Notes under the pieces: model-generated
Databases searched by the model: none
Told to the model about the DNA's origin: nothing
Seen by the model: only the letters and a program-made list of their open reading frames with translations
In this document: positions 11,651 through 22,980 of the stretch, piece after piece
Numbering within the stretch: the stretch's first letter is position 1
Layout: every line of letters begins with the position of its first letter
Made by a program: the position numbers and the translations under genes
NCBI GenBank assembly: GCA_023213395.1
Contig: CM041465.1
Span: forward strand, 5,208,001 to 5,272,000
Reading direction: 5' to 3'
Origin: Cycas panzhihuaensis
Lineage: Eukaryota > Cycadophyta
Length of the DNA: 64,000 nt

Positions 11651-11977
11651 CTATTAAAAAATTTGATAGATTAATGGGTTGCCTGGAGAAGCTCATTCAA
11701 AAGCAGTTTCTTAACGAGCATATGGAAAGCCTCCCTCCTGGTAATGATGTGGCACTTATGGAAGGAGAGGAACAAGAGGGTGTTCTAAGGAAAGTAGATG
11801 GATGAGACTAGAATTACCAACATTATCATCTTTGGGATGGGAAAAAACATGAAGTGTAGAGAGGAGAGAAGAGTCTTATCAAGAGAAAGCCTTATTTTGA
11901 AGAAGTGGGGGATAAACCTAATGATTCAGAAGGAATGGAGAAGAAGTTGTACTTGGAAGGCTCTGGAAGATTCGTAG

Positions 11978-12430
11978 ATGAAAGTAAATTTTGACGGGGC
12001 TTTGAAAGGTAACCTAGGGGAAGATGGGGGGGGGGGGCATCTACTGAGATTTGAAAGGGAGGATCATATGGGCTTTTGCCGAATACTACCAGATGAACCA
12101 TAGCGCCGAGATGGGAGCAATGAGAAAAGATATTTTCATGCTTACTCATAAAGGTCACAATAGGGTGATTCGAGAAGGGGACTCACTCAATGTCATCAAC
12201 CTCCTCAAAGGCACATATGTGCCAGACTAGAGGTCTCAGGATATGATCAAGGACATTCAGGAGGCCCTAGGGGAATTGGAAACCATCAATTAACTCATAC
12301 TTACAGAGAAGATAGTAGAGTGGCAGACAAATTGGCAAACTAGGGGGTTATCCATAAAAGAGCTGAGGTCTAGAGAGAGGATCTCCTAGAGGAGATTAAG
12401 GGATTGGTTGAGGAGGATAGATTAAAGTGA
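11978..12430 (+). pseudogene. LINE ORF2 C-terminal RNase H
   Basis: A type I RNase H domain would remove the RNA strand of the hybrid during element copying. It begins MKVNFDGALKGNLGED (first catalytic Asp in NFDGA), continues with AEMGAMRKDIFMLTH (Glu) and IREGDSLNVINLLKG (Asp), and ends near the TGA at 12430. A run of ten G at about 12027-12036 disturbs the frame. RNase H at the ORF2 C terminus is known in several plant L1 lineages. Confidence 0.88.
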
Positions 12431-12616
12431 AGTAATAGAGCTAGCCATTGGGCTTGTTATGGAAAGAGTGTTTCTCGTCTGGGAGGGTTTAGCTAGGCCA
12501 TAAGCTTGTCATGGCCATTTTTGATATTAGGACTGATCGAATTGTGATGTAAAAGGTTGTGGGATCCTGTTTTAAAACCCAACATTCTTTCTTGTACCTA
12601 ATGAGAAAAAAAAAAA
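12431..12616 (+). other. LINE 3' UTR and poly(A) tail
   Basis: A non-coding tail of about 185 bp ending in an uninterrupted A run. No target duplication can be tested because the element's left border is not in the window. Confidence 0.8.
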
Positions 12617-13017
12617 GTCTTTTTCTAGATATTAGGTTGAGTTCTTAATGTAGAAATTTAAAACTATGGAGAAAAGCTAATTGAGATAGATAAACCTATT
12701 CACTTTAAGAAAATTAATTTCACTAAACTAAAAATTAATATATCATTCTCATAAATTCCTCTCCTGATTACAATGCACAACTAATGCTTATATATGATCC
12801 TAAAAAGGGACATTGATCCCTTAAGATTGACATATATGAGGCAGGTGGTATAATCCCCAATGACTCGCCAAACTTGCATATGAAAAATTAATAGCTACTA
12901 AAATACAATAACTAAAGGGGAGGTTGATAACCCAAGGTTATAAGGCATATATATATTAAATATCAATGCTTTTCCTAAATGCTTATTTCATTTACTTTAA
13001 TAGCTAAACCATTCATA
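12617..13017 (-). other. Probable 3' UTR/LTR of copia element C
   Basis: No gene is visible. On the minus strand it follows the end of the element C RNase H (13018) and contains a TATA-like string (tatataagc near 12790) of the sort found in LTR promoters. I could not find a matching second LTR near 45200-46300, so the exact LTR limits are unresolved. Confidence 0.4.
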
Positions 13018-14145
13018 AAAGTCTAAAATCTATCACATCTTAGTGGTTTAATGAAGATATTAGCCAACTATTTTTCTGTTGGTATGTATACCATCTCAAT
13101 CATTCTATTATGAATTTGTTCACAAATAAATGAATGATGCACCTTAATATGTTTAGTACAAGTGTGAAAGATGGGATTCTTCATAGTCTTAAATATACTC
13201 TTATTATCATAGTATAATATAGTTTGTTTAAATTGTCATAGTCCCATGTCCTCTAGAATTTATTGTAACTAAATATTTTAGTTACAATCACAACTACAAC
13301 ATTGTACTCTACTTCAATTAAGGGCAATATAGCATTTGATTACTTTTTAGTGGTAAATGAACCAAAATTAAAATAGTATCTAGAAGCTAACTTTCTACTT
13401 TTTGCATATCCATTCTAATTAGTATTACTAAATCTTGTTAACTTAAATTTATCATTATACTTAAATTTAATTCTATATTAAATATTTTCCTTCAAGTATT
13501 TAAGGATACTCTCTGCAACTTTCTAGTGATTCTATTTTGAGACTACCATAAACTTATACACTATTCCAACTACAAATGAAATATTAAGTCTAGTAGTAAT
13601 CAAATATATCAGATATCCCATTAATTGTCTATATATCATTGGATTAACATATGCTCTAGTATCTTTTATCATCAATTTAAAACCTATCTTCATGGGGGTG
13701 GGTACATGTTTGATATTAAGTATTATGAATTTCTTTAGAATTTTCCATGTATTTTTCACCCTTGAGATGAAGACATATTTAGGCCTTTGTTATAACTTCT
13801 GTTAAGGAACTAGTGTAGAATTTCAAGGTCTGTTATCTTAAAGAAATGACTAAGATATTCCTTCTAGTTTAATATCATATCGATATCATTACCTATGATT
13901 AGTAGAACATCGACATATAACATGACGTAAATAATCTTATCATTTACAACTTCGATATATATATTTAATTTATTTAGAGATCTCTTAAACCTATTCATTA
14001 GAAGTATTAATCAATCTTTTCATACAAAGCTCTAAGAACCTATTTGAGGCCATGCAAGACCTTTTTAAGTTAGTATATAAAGTGCTCTTGGACTTTTCAA
14101 GAAAGCTAGATGGCTACTCCATGTAGATTTCTTCTATCAAATCCC
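13018..14145 (-). pseudogene. pol: copia RT (C-terminal) and RNase H of element C
   Basis: Minus-strand translation in shifting frames gives EEIYME just inside the E insertion site, then an active-site block VMLYVDVLLIIGNDID near 13905-13950 (canonical Y-V-D-D; second Asp is Val), the connection block 'YIDN-x-WDI-x-YI' near 13610-13640, and RNase H with LIEVEYNVVVVIVTKIF (about 13255-13325) and FTLVLNILRC-like 'H-x-R-x-K-H' region near 13140-13180. A 75-codon open stretch remains at 13532-13759. Orientation and order fit copia pol. Confidence 0.82.
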
Positions 14146-14541
14146 TGTTAGATTTTAACATGGGAAGCATTCAACTCCAATATCAATATCGATGAACAAA
14201 GTAAAACTTGTATTAACTCAACATAAGCAGATTACATCAGAATATCAATGCACCATAGACTCAACATGAGTCTCCATGATGACTTGATTTTTATATACTA
14301 CCGCAACCACCTTTATATATGACATATGTAGGAGAACATATATAAGATAGGACACATGTAGGATAATTACCTTTAACTTAACCAATAACACTTTACCAAT
14401 TAATTAACTAATAACCTTCTAACTTTCCACACAATATTATTATAAGGTATGATCCATAGACCTTAATACTTAAGACTATGACTATTGACTCTAATACTTA
14501 TTTTACTTAGACACATATGCATTAAACATTATATTCTAACA
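14146..14541 (-). mobile_element. 3' LTR of element E
   Basis: Begins next to the atccc duplication and ends at a purine tract (cctcccctt on the plus strand, 14542-14550). It matches 21014-21408 throughout with scattered substitutions. Confidence 0.92.
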
Positions 14542-14670
14542 CCTCCCCTTAATGTTTAATATTATGGCCACAAGTATATTGACTATTATGACACTTACTT
14601 CTAAGAATTGATAATATGACTAACATAAACTGATATAAGACTTGACTTTGAAGTGTTATTTAAATTTTCA

Positions 14671-14955
14671 CTACCTAAGTCTTGGAACTTTTCTAAATAT
14701 AATATCATAAGCTCTGTCTTCAACCAAAATGCTGCAAAATCTATATGCTGTGTTTGTTATGTTGCCTCTTATTTCCTGTTTGATGATTCTTCCTATGTAT
14801 TCCAGGTATAGGTATGGTCTTCTTGGATCAAATATGATTACATGTGATTTCAACTCCATGAAGAGAGTAAACTCCTTCTTGTTTGTCTCTAAGTCTGCCA
14901 GGGTGATTAACTTCTCAAGCCAATGATCACTTCCTTGAAAGGAAAGGAGCAACAA
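14671..14955 (-). pseudogene. Unrecognised minus-strand open stretch in element E
   Basis: A 94-codon open stretch lies upstream of the E 3' LTR. It starts MLLLSFQGSDHWLEKL and contains FDPRRPYLYLEYIGRII. I do not recognise a domain. Its position, between the gag region and the 3' LTR, suggests it is what remains of the pol region or unrelated filler. No stop interrupts it, in contrast to its surroundings. Confidence 0.3.
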
Positions 14956-15158
14956 TGATCCCTTTCATAACTTCACATGTTAAGATACATTTCCATAACT
15001 AACAAGATGCCCTATTCTCTCCATATTTTCTAAAAAATTCTTTGTACTAAATATGATGTGGATTTCCATAATGACTACATTATATATTTCCCGATTATGG
15101 TTACACAAAGATGAAACATCACTTTGACATGATTGAATTTCATGGTTAAGTAGCCTAC

Positions 15159-15557
15159 CTAAAACACATAATGATCTTGATGAACAAGATTTTGATTAAA
15201 TGAAATTCTAATTATGTTCTTTCTCCTTTTGAATAAATCTTCTAAAGTCATTATAGGGTATGCCAATATTATTTGGATTCTTTTAAAAATAAGAACTAAA
15301 AATATTACTGAATTGAATGTGATCATAGAGAGTCTCATGTATGTGTAAATAATTATATGTCCTAACATCATTTGAATCCTAGCAATATATGTATCACCAC
15401 ACATCAAGATAATGTTGCCCATATTTTCTACCAAGATACTTGTGTCTCCATGGTGTACCACCTGTAAGAGTTGATCACTTTCAAATCTTTTAACTTCCAT
15501 TCCAAATACAGAGTTTCTTGTTAACTTGACGAGGCTTAAAGTATTTGGTGAAATCAT
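15159..15557 (-). pseudogene. Unrecognised minus-strand open stretch in element E
   Basis: A 132-codon open stretch, the longest in element E. It begins MISPNTLSLVKLTRNSVFG and has hydrophobic segments (MLGHIIIYTYMRLSM, 'SVIFLVLIFKRI'). Its N-terminal part (GMEVKRFESDQLLQVVHHG) could be a remnant of a protease-to-pre-integrase region, but the diagnostic D-S/T-G-A is not visible. It lies directly downstream of the gag fragment. Function unassigned. Confidence 0.3.
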
Positions 15558-15742
15558 ATTTTGGATTTCAAATAGTGTTCACCTATCTTATTTTCAAAAA
15601 TGGGTTCATATAATTATTTATCTCTTTTATGAGTGACAGATGAATCTATATGAGAATTGGTTTTATTAGAATCAACTTGTTTTTCCTTTTTTCAGTTTCC
15701 TCTTTAGCTTCTTTTCTAGCTCTTTATCTTCTTAATAACATT

Positions 15743-16050
15743 TTATACATCTTCACAACCTTTTTCATACACTTCCCTCAATAAGTTCCATGCCTCTTTA
15801 GCTGAGTTAGTGTTTTGAAGTATATGGATAAGAAAATGGTATAAAGGAGGGAGGTTATCTTTGTCGAAAGCTACAAGCATCACATTAGTAGCTACTCTGT
15901 TCTTTCTTCTAAAATTTTCCTCCCCTTCTTTACTAATCTCTGGAGTGTTGTTACAAATAATTCTCCATAACCCTTTAATCCTAAAGATGCATTGCATTTT
16001 AATTTTCCAAATTTAAAAATTAACTCCAACATATTTGGGCAAGACTATGT
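15743..16050 (-). pseudogene. gag: copia-like gag fragment of element E
   Basis: The minus strand reads MQCIFRIKGLWRIICNNTPE, then TNVMLVAFDKDNLPPLYHF and NTNSAKEAWNLLREVYEKG. The SAKEAWNLL-x-x-x-YE motif is typical of copia UBN2 gag proteins. The fragment is 84 codons long, shorter than a complete copia gag, and no zinc knuckle follows. It indicates that E derives from a copia element and kept part of gag. Confidence 0.7.
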
Positions 16051-17340
16051 TGATATCTATTACCCAAAATTCAATTTTCTCTGCATAAAGTCAATAATTT
16101 TATTTAACTTCATACTGTATGATTGAGTTGAGCATGAAAAAATGACTCAAAGATTATGCCTTCATAGCCATGTCAAGCCAAGAATCTTTATTAAACAAGT
16201 TGCCCCACTATCAATCAATAAATCTCTAGCCTAACATTTATCCTTCAATTTTGTGTAACCATATGTAACCATTACTTCATAATCAACAAATATAAAACAA
16301 TGTCTACTAACTTGAAATATGTGATATCAAGGGCAAAAAATCAAAAGAGATAAGATGATATATCTAGAACACCACATTAATATATCAATATTAATTAACT
16401 TAACTTTGAAATAAATTTTAAGATGTGGACTCGACCAAACTTATTTAAATCAATTTGATTTCAACTTTAGAAGATATGAAATATGTTAAGGATAAAACCC
16501 TAACTAAATGAGCGATGGTTGTTACTTTAGGAGATCTTGGAGGTGACAATGAACTGCTACTGCTATCGCTCAAACCAGGTGCTCTATAGTGTTATTTTCT
16601 CATAGATGCCGAGATTAATATATTTCAAGAGACATTAATGATAACAATGTACTCGATGGTCGAACCAATAAACTAAGACCCTCGTTCCATCTTAGCCCAG
16701 AAAGGAGGTACACTACTACGTAGAATATATAGTATAACTCTAGCGTTGCTTCTGGACCATAGTTACGTAGCAAGACTTCAGGAGTTACATTATATGGACC
16801 ACCCATAATGTCTTTCGTTTGAGCATATCCCTTGTTACAGGCTGGGCATTATTACTATCATTCACTACAGATGTAACTTCATACAGGTAACCATAACCCT
16901 CAAGGTTGGACCTTTGTCTCCTTTGGCAGGTGCTTCAATTATTTATTAGCTCCCTCTTAATGGCACATACATATACTACATAGAAGCCTCTTTATATGTA
17001 GGGGTGAATGCTACTCCTTTGAGTAAGATGTTGTCTCTCCATCACATAGTCTAGCAAGTTTAACTCTACGGTACTATACCAATTTTGTGTCAATAGCTAG
17101 TGGGTTTTTAGCCATAGACCTTTTTATTCGAACATGCAGGCAATATCCTCTTTCTTTCATGGCTCAAGCATCTCCTTTATGGAAAAATCTCCATTGCATG
17201 GTGGACACTTATCTTACCATGGTAATTAGGATCTGATATATATTCATGGTTGGGCGTGCTCTGTCAATGGATTATACATATGCTACCCAAAAGCCTCTTT
17301 ATATACAGGGCCGAATATTACTCCTTTAAGCAGGATGTTG

Positions 17341-17923
17341 TGTAGCATTCTAAAATATGGTTAAAAGTATAGTATATGACCATTCAAATCAAAGGTCTCT
17401 AAATGACGATTCCAATGGTTTAGACGAAAGTCAATTCTGAGATCTTTATCAAAAGTTATGACCATTTAAAGTCAACCTGCCAATTTTTGGAGAAGTTTTG
17501 GTTGACTTATATTTGAGCAATATTAAGAAGAATATCACATTTTCTGGCTGACTTCTATTACTATCCTTTGGCTACCTATTTAAGGAGGATTTATGGCCTT
17601 ATTTCATCATGGTCAGAGGTTCTTTGGTTGCGCATCTTCGGTTCTAGGGCTGCAATTAGCTCGCCCATTTGGGGGCTACAGTTTAGAGGGTTCCTCGCCT
17701 CGAAGAGGGAAGCTCACTTCTTTAGCAAAAGACTGGTATTTTGTTATAATTTCACTCTATTTTGGTATTATTTAACAATAAATATTAGCATTTACTTTGG
17801 TGGATTCTGTAATTCTTATTCCCTATTCATTTGACTATTGAATAGCATCTATTTATTGTCTTTTGTGGATTATTACCTATATTTTGAGGAAAATTGATAT
17901 AAAAGTAGAACTAGATCGCTACA
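17341..17923 (+). mobile_element. 5' LTR of element G
   Basis: Aligned with 19426-20008 over its whole length. It contains an LTR-like stretch 'ggctacctatttaagga' near 17568. A tataaaagtag string near 17899 lies shortly before the end. Confidence 0.9.
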
Positions 17924-17925
17924 AG

Positions 17926-17937
17926 TGATATCAGAGT
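17926..17937 (+). other. Primer-binding site of element G
   Basis: TGATATCAGAGT, two bases after the LTR end, differs by two C/G-to-T/A type changes from TGGTATCAGAGC. Confidence 0.75.
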
Positions 17938-17968
17938 CTCATTTCAAAGGGAAAGTGCATATCAAAAC

Positions 17969-18324
17969 ATGGGAAGAACACTTGGAATGTATAAAGCCTG
18001 AGAAAAAATGGAGACATATTTTTTAAATTTGGAGGATTATGGGGGCATGAAAAAATGGATGGAAGATTTTGAGTTTACGTCCAATACAGAAATGGAAGAA
18101 TATGGACCATTATTAGAAATGATACTAAATGGACGAGCTTATGAGTGGTTCATTAATTAGGCTAAAGAACCTTTTCTATCGTACCAATTTTCAGAGGTGG
18201 CTACCACAGCTTTTAAGGAATATAAACAAGGTGAGATTCAAGTAGATGAGGAAGGGCAAGAAGAAGACATTATTGATGAGGAGATCATAGGGGTTTTGCA
18301 AGTGCTAGAACGAGATTTAGGCTA
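17969..18324 (+). pseudogene. gag: gypsy-like gag of element G
   Basis: From an ATG at 17969 the frame reads, with two TGA/TAG stops, METYFLNLEDYGGMKKWMED and then LNGRAYEWFIN-x-AKEPFLS and 'FSEVATTAFKEYKQGE'. The G-x-A-x-x-WF...PF...F pattern is the core of the retrotransposon_gag family of Ty3/gypsy elements. The tail is acidic (VDEEGQEEDIIDEEIIG). There is no zinc knuckle, protease or RT after it. Total length is about 115 codons, far below a complete gag. Confidence 0.7.
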
Positions 18325-19411
18325 AAGAAAACAATATGATGACATAAAAGACTTGGAGCATGCACAATCCATAAAAGAGTCTCATTTCAATATCAGAGAG
18401 GAAATCGAAGGTGAAAGTTACACAGGAACAATACAAAGATAATGAAGAACAAATAGATTTTTCTCGATAAATCTCATGCAAGGTACTTAATGATCCTACA
18501 TTACACATGCACATTTTGTTTGGTATTTTTGTATGTCCTCTCTCTTTCCCTAGTTTAAAAGTAATACAAAAACCCTTCTCTCCTCAACCCATAGTTAGCC
18601 ATGCTCCTAATTTTCCTAACCTTAGTTTTTTCGTACATCAAATTTTAATTCCTCTTTATAACCCTAGTCCATCTCTTTACTCACCTACTCCTTCAACCCC
18701 TATAAGCAATCCTCAACAGGACACCCTTCAACTTCAATCTGTTCGTCAGGTTTTGCCTCTTAGTATTACCCCTTACAAAACCTTGCTCAACTTTTCCCAA
18801 AGTCCTTCAATTTCATATCATTAATATTATTTTTTCCCGTTAAATATTTCCTTTTGTCTAAATACCATTCCTAGAAACCTGTTAAAATATCTCTCATAAA
18901 GAACATCTATCGTTGATTCCCTATCTCTCTCTCTCCCCCAAAAAGTGTGGTGGTCTAACAAAACTTGCACAAATTTTCATCTACATCCAAGGTAGATTTT
19001 AAAATTTATCCCTTCTTCCTATACCTTTAAAGCTATGCTTAATCTTAGCTCATAATTTCACCTTTTCTTTTCCTTTTCACAATAAGCAATCGCCAATCTA
19101 TGACCCTTATGATTAATTCTTCTCCTTTTATAAACCATTTCAATTGAAAACAAAATGTGCAAACACAAGGCAAGACTAGGGCACAAGAACTGAGACATCT
19201 CACAGGTCCCAAGATCCCCCTGATGTAGATACAACATGTACCTGGCTATAGGAACAAACATTAACAAATGCCAAATGTCTGCTAGCAAAGCTCCATAGAA
19301 GATATAAGATCGGGCCAAATCTTCATGACCTACAAGATCTAGCAAGAGGTGGTCGAAGATTTGACAGAGCTACAAGCAATTCTCAATACTTCGAGGGAGA
19401 AGTATTATTTT
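18325..19411 (+). other. Interior of element G without recognised genes
   Basis: A Pro/Ser-rich open stretch of 105 codons on the plus strand (18507-18824) contains 'YNPSPSLYSPTPSTPISNP'; composition suggests pyrimidine-rich sequence and I cannot assign it. The rest is AT-rich. Confidence 0.4.
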
Positions 19412-19425
19412 AAGGGGCAAGGAAT
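19412..19425 (+). other. Polypurine tract of element G
   Basis: aaggggcaaggaat directly before the 3' LTR start TGTAAC at 19426. Confidence 0.75.
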
Positions 19426-20008
19426 TGTAACATTCCAAAATATGGTTAAAAGTATAGCATATGACCATTCAAATCAAAGGTCTCTGGAAGATGATTCCAA
19501 AAGTTTAGATGAAAGTCAATTCTGAGATCTCAATCAAACGTTATGACTATTTAAAGTCAACCTACCAGTTTTTAGAGAAGTTTTGGCCAACTTCTATTTG
19601 AGCAGTATTAAGAAGAATATCATATTTTCTGTCTGACTTCTATTACTATCCTTTGGCCACCTATTTAAAGAGGATTTGCGGCCTCATTTCATCATGGTCA
19701 GAGGTTCTTTGGTTGGGTATCTTCGGTTCTAGGGCTACAATTAGCTCACCCATTTAGGGGTTGCAGTTTGGAGGGTTCCTCACCTCGAAGAGGGAAGCTC
19801 ACTTCTTTGGCAAAAGACTGGTATTTTGTTATAATTTCGCTCTATTTTGATATTATTTGACAATAAAGATTATTATTTACTTTGGTGGATTCTATAATTC
19901 TTATTCCCTATTCATTTTACTATTGAATAACATCTAGTTATTGTCTTTTGTGGATTATTACCTATATTTTGAGGAAATTTGTTATAAAAGTAGAACTAGA
20001 TCGCTATA
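19426..20008 (+). mobile_element. 3' LTR of element G
   Basis: Matches 17341-17923; the last base pair before the duplication reads tata instead of taca. Confidence 0.9.
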
Positions 20009-21001
20009 TGTCGTCCCTCTATCATATAGTCTAGCAAGTTTAACTCTATGGTACTACACCAATTTTGTATCAACAGATGGCCAATTTTTAACGATAGACC
20101 TTCTTATTTGAACACACAAGCAATATCCTCTTTCTTTCACAGCTCAAGCATCTCTTTTATGGCAGAATCTCCATCACATGGTGGGCACTTATCTTACCAT
20201 AGTAATTAGGCTCAGATACATATTCATGGCTGGGTATACTCTCTTGAGCGATTAGGGTTATCATTCTACGTAGGCATTTTTGTGGGCATATCTCTTCTAT
20301 TTGGGGATATCCAACTCTATTTTCACCTATGATTTGTTCATTTTCCATGGTACATAACCATCTTCATACAACAACCAATATAGATAACAACCTAATGTAC
20401 ACCATGAGCAGTCATGGAAAAATACAATTGGGAGACTTGTATTCTCTTACAGATAGATTTTTGTAAATTATTTCCCTTTTTCTATGAGTAGACAATAATT
20501 TTTATATAACTATTTTCTCTTCTTTTTTTGAGCAAATACTCAACAATCATTAGTTACAACCCTTGAAGAATCAATATTTCACCCAACACTATAAATTCAG
20601 AAAACACTTTCATCACCAGTTTAGATTTCAAGGTTGATTTTTCATCATCCTTTGAATTTCCAATACAAACCCTATGGGTAGAAATGTGGCCTTATCTCTC
20701 ACATTCAAGATAAATTCAACAATCAACAATTTCTTCATATGTTACCTTTTTATGAAACCCTTGTTTCATACTCTTTTCCTTGTGACAAAATGGAGGAGCA
20801 GAATTACCCGGGATAGACTCTATCTTGAATTACTACTGTTATACCTTTGAGCAGCAGTGGCCTTGGAACTTCTCTCCTACAACTCAATCTTCAACCTAGC
20901 AAATAACTTAACAGAGTCTTCTCCTTCCTTATTGGAAACTTAACTGATTTACACATAATGCTCTTAACTTACAAACTGTAGTTACATAGATATGGAAGCC
21001 T

Positions 21002-21013
21002 GCTCTGATAACA
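21002..21013 (-). other. Primer-binding site of element E
   Basis: The minus strand reads TGTTATCAGAGC directly after the LTR end, one base off TGGTATCAGAGC, the site complementary to the 3' end of initiator methionine tRNA used by most plant copia elements. Confidence 0.85.
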
Positions 21014-21408
21014 TGTTAGATTTTAATATGGGAAGCATTCAACTCCAATATCAATATCAATGAACAAAGCAAAAATGGTATTAACTTAATATAAGTAGAT
21101 TACATTAGAATATCAATATGCCATAGACTCAACATGAGTCTCTATAATGAGTTGATTTTCATATACTACTCTAACCACCTTTATATACAACATAGGTGGA
21201 AGAACATACAAGAGATGGGACATATGTGGGATAATTACCTTTAACTTAACCAATGACACTTTACCAACTAATTAACTAATAACCTTCTAACTTTCCACAC
21301 AATATTATTATAAGGTATGATCCCTAGACGTTAATACTTAAGACAATAATTATTGACTTTAAAACATACTTTACTTAACACATATACATTAAACATTATA
21401 TTCTAATA
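21014..21408 (-). mobile_element. 5' LTR of element E
   Basis: Matches 14146-14541; its outer end is taata instead of taaca, followed by the atccc duplication. The inner end adjoins the primer-binding site. Confidence 0.92.
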
Positions 21409-21413
21409 ATCCC

Positions 21414-21681
21414 TATTCATAAATGCACTTTTTTATATCTATTAGATAAAGGTGCCAATTAAATTGTGTTATCATCATCATAATATGGGGAATAATAATC
21501 AACTTTATAATAGAAGCAAATGTTTCTTAATAGTCAATCCCTTTTAATTACTTGAAGCCTTTTGCTATAAGTTAAGCTTTAAATTTATATAAAGATCCAT
21601 CAAATTTAAATTTAATTTTGTAGATCTATTTATAACTAATTATATGTTTTTCATAGGCAATTCAATAAAATCCCATATGTG
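21414..21681 (-). pseudogene. pol: copia RT N-terminal piece of element C
   Basis: This 268-bp island lies between elements E and D. On the minus strand it reads PMKNI...INRSTKLNLN (the 'G-x-K-W-V-Y-K-x-K' block of copia RT) and ends 'KSAFMN', which continues beyond element E at 14145. It begins exactly at the 5-bp duplication atgtg of element D and ends at the atccc duplication of element E. Confidence 0.8.
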
Positions 21682-22206
21682 TGAAAGATGAATAGGTGTC
21701 ATAATCTATTGAGAAGCTAGAGAGGACATCAAAATATAAAGGACTATACACTTAGATTAAAGAAATGATGTAGTACAATATAAAAGATGACAGGGAGGAG
21801 TATTGCACTTCAAGTCAACCTATCATAACATACAAGTATAAAGGAGAATTCCTCTCAACACTTCACCTACAAGAGACACTTACAACAGCATAACTCTTAC
21901 TCAAAATACTACATACCAAAACATGAGAATAGGGCTCCTTATAAAGGAGTTTGGATAATCAAGATTTCCCCACATGTCACTGATCAATACTAAGAGACAA
22001 ATTTGATTAGGACTCTTCTATCTGCAAGGATAATGATAGAGCCCATAAAAGTTGACTTCTCATAAGCACATGTGAGAAAAGTCACTATAAGACAAAAGAT
22101 AAATTTTTAATCAAATAAATGAACACTTTAGGATAAAGGGCTTAAAGTGATAAAAATACTAATACACAAGGTCAAGACTTAATGCTTATGAATGAAGGTT
22201 CTAACA
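21682..22206 (-). mobile_element. 3' LTR of element D
   Basis: Full-length match to 29804-30328. A purine tract (ccccccctgaatgg on the plus strand, 22207-22220) follows immediately. Confidence 0.93.
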
Positions 22207-22220
22207 CCCCCCCTGAATGG

Positions 22221-22980
22221 ATATAACATTAAGTCAAATGTTGAGGCTACTTCTAAAATGCTCGAACTTCTCTTCCCCAAGTGGCTTGGTGAAGATGTCG
22301 GCTAGCTGATGGTCGATCGGCTTGTAGACAGGGTCGATTTCACCTTACTACACATGCTCTCTGATAAAATGGTGATGGACCTCAATATGCTTGGTGCATA
22401 CGTGAAATACTAGATTCTTGGCAATCTTGATAACACTCTAATTATCACAATAATATGGTGTTGGGAGTATTTGCTCAAGTCCAAGGTCTTCAAGAATTCA
22501 TTTGAGCCAAATAGCCTTATATGCTATGCTGACAATAGCTTTGTATTCTGCTTCAGTGGAGGAAAGTGTAATATTTAGTTATTTTTTTAAACCCCATGAA
22601 ATAATAGCTGACCCAAGGTTGAAATAATACCCTGAGGTGGATTTCTGGCTATCATGGCAGCTAGCCCAATATGAATCTGAGAACCCTTCTAGTGTGAAGT
22701 TCTTATTGCATGTGTACTGAAGACCATACTACAAAGTACCTTTGAGGTATTTGAGGATGCGTTTTACAGCATTCCAGTGTTGCTGATTGGGGCTGATCAT
22801 ATATCTGGAACATGTTCCAATCTCATATGAAATGTCAAGTCTAGTGTTAGTCAAGTAGATGAGACTATCTAGTAGTTACTTGAAAAGGGTGGAATCAACA
22901 AGTTTTCCTTCTTCATTCATCAACAATTTTGTACCTGTCTCCATGGGCATTGGTGAAGGTTTGCAGTCTTCCATTATGAA
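22221..22980 (-). pseudogene. pol: copia RNase H of element D
   Basis: The minus strand in changing frames reads STEAEYKAIVSIAYKAIWL (about 22510-22565), the Asp-containing stretch just after it, H-x-C-TKHIEVHHHFIREH (about 22360-22410) and QLADIFTKPLGEEKF (about 22265-22310). These are the RNase H blocks of copia pol, and the last is the usual C-terminal signature. Stops interrupt the frame in several places. Confidence 0.85.

Larger units (their letters stand above)
8024..12616 (+). mobile_element. L1-like LINE with RNase H, 5' end interrupted or truncated
   Basis: A plant L1-type non-LTR retrotransposon: endonuclease, reverse transcriptase, zinc-finger segment and C-terminal RNase H occur in the expected ORF2 order, followed by a short 3' UTR and an 11-bp A run at 12606-12616. 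The frame is broken many times. Sequence before about 8249 is non-coding purine-rich leader. ORF1 is not visible; it is either left of element 1A (outside the window) or lost. The 3' end resembles the LINE tail at 52190-53267 (inverted), including the string 'gggatcct' shortly before the A run, so the two belong to related families. Confidence 0.9.
17341..20008 (+). mobile_element. Non-autonomous gypsy-like element G
   Basis: Two 583-bp direct repeats (17341-17923 and 19426-20008) begin TGTA(G/A)CATTC and end GATCGCTA(C/T)A. The left one is followed by a primer-binding site and the right one is preceded by a purine tract, so the element reads on the plus strand, opposite to everything around it. 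Flanking 5-mers tgttg (17336-17340) and tgtcg (20009-20013) are a target duplication with one change. The 1.5-kb interior holds a short gypsy-type gag but no pol, so it is a small TR-GAG/LARD-type element that would depend on another element for enzymes. Confidence 0.9.
16971..20251 (-). repeat. Tandem duplication of about 297 bp in E leader, second copy split by G
   Basis: Copy 1 (16971-17267) and copy 2 (17268-17340 plus 20014-20251) share blocks such as 'aagcctctttatat', 'agtctagcaagtttaact' and 'gcaatatcctctttctttca'. Removing element G and one of its 5-bp duplicates restores a continuous second copy, which confirms the borders of G. Confidence 0.85.
16051..21001 (-). other. Long leader of element E (hosts element G)
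   Basis: About 2.3 kb of leader, excluding G, lies between the primer-binding site and gag. It holds a tandem duplication of about 297 bp (16971-17267, then 17268 to about 20251 interrupted by G). A 63-codon minus-strand stretch at 16615-16806 is not recognisable. The part from 20350 to 21000 shows nothing but AT-rich sequence. Confidence 0.55.
14146..21408 (-). mobile_element. LTR element E (copia-like, gag-only) with 396-bp LTRs
   Basis: LTRs at 14146-14541 and 21014-21408 are clearly related over their full length, start TGTTAGAATATAATG and end TCTAACA on the minus strand, and are flanked by a perfect 5-bp duplication atccc (14141-14145 and 21409-21413). The primer-binding site abuts the right LTR and a purine tract abuts the left one, so the element reads on the minus strand. 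Without the nested element G it is about 4.6 kb. It contains a gag-like region but no protease, integrase or RT that I can recognise, so it looks like a non-autonomous derivative. It interrupts RT of element C. Confidence 0.92.
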
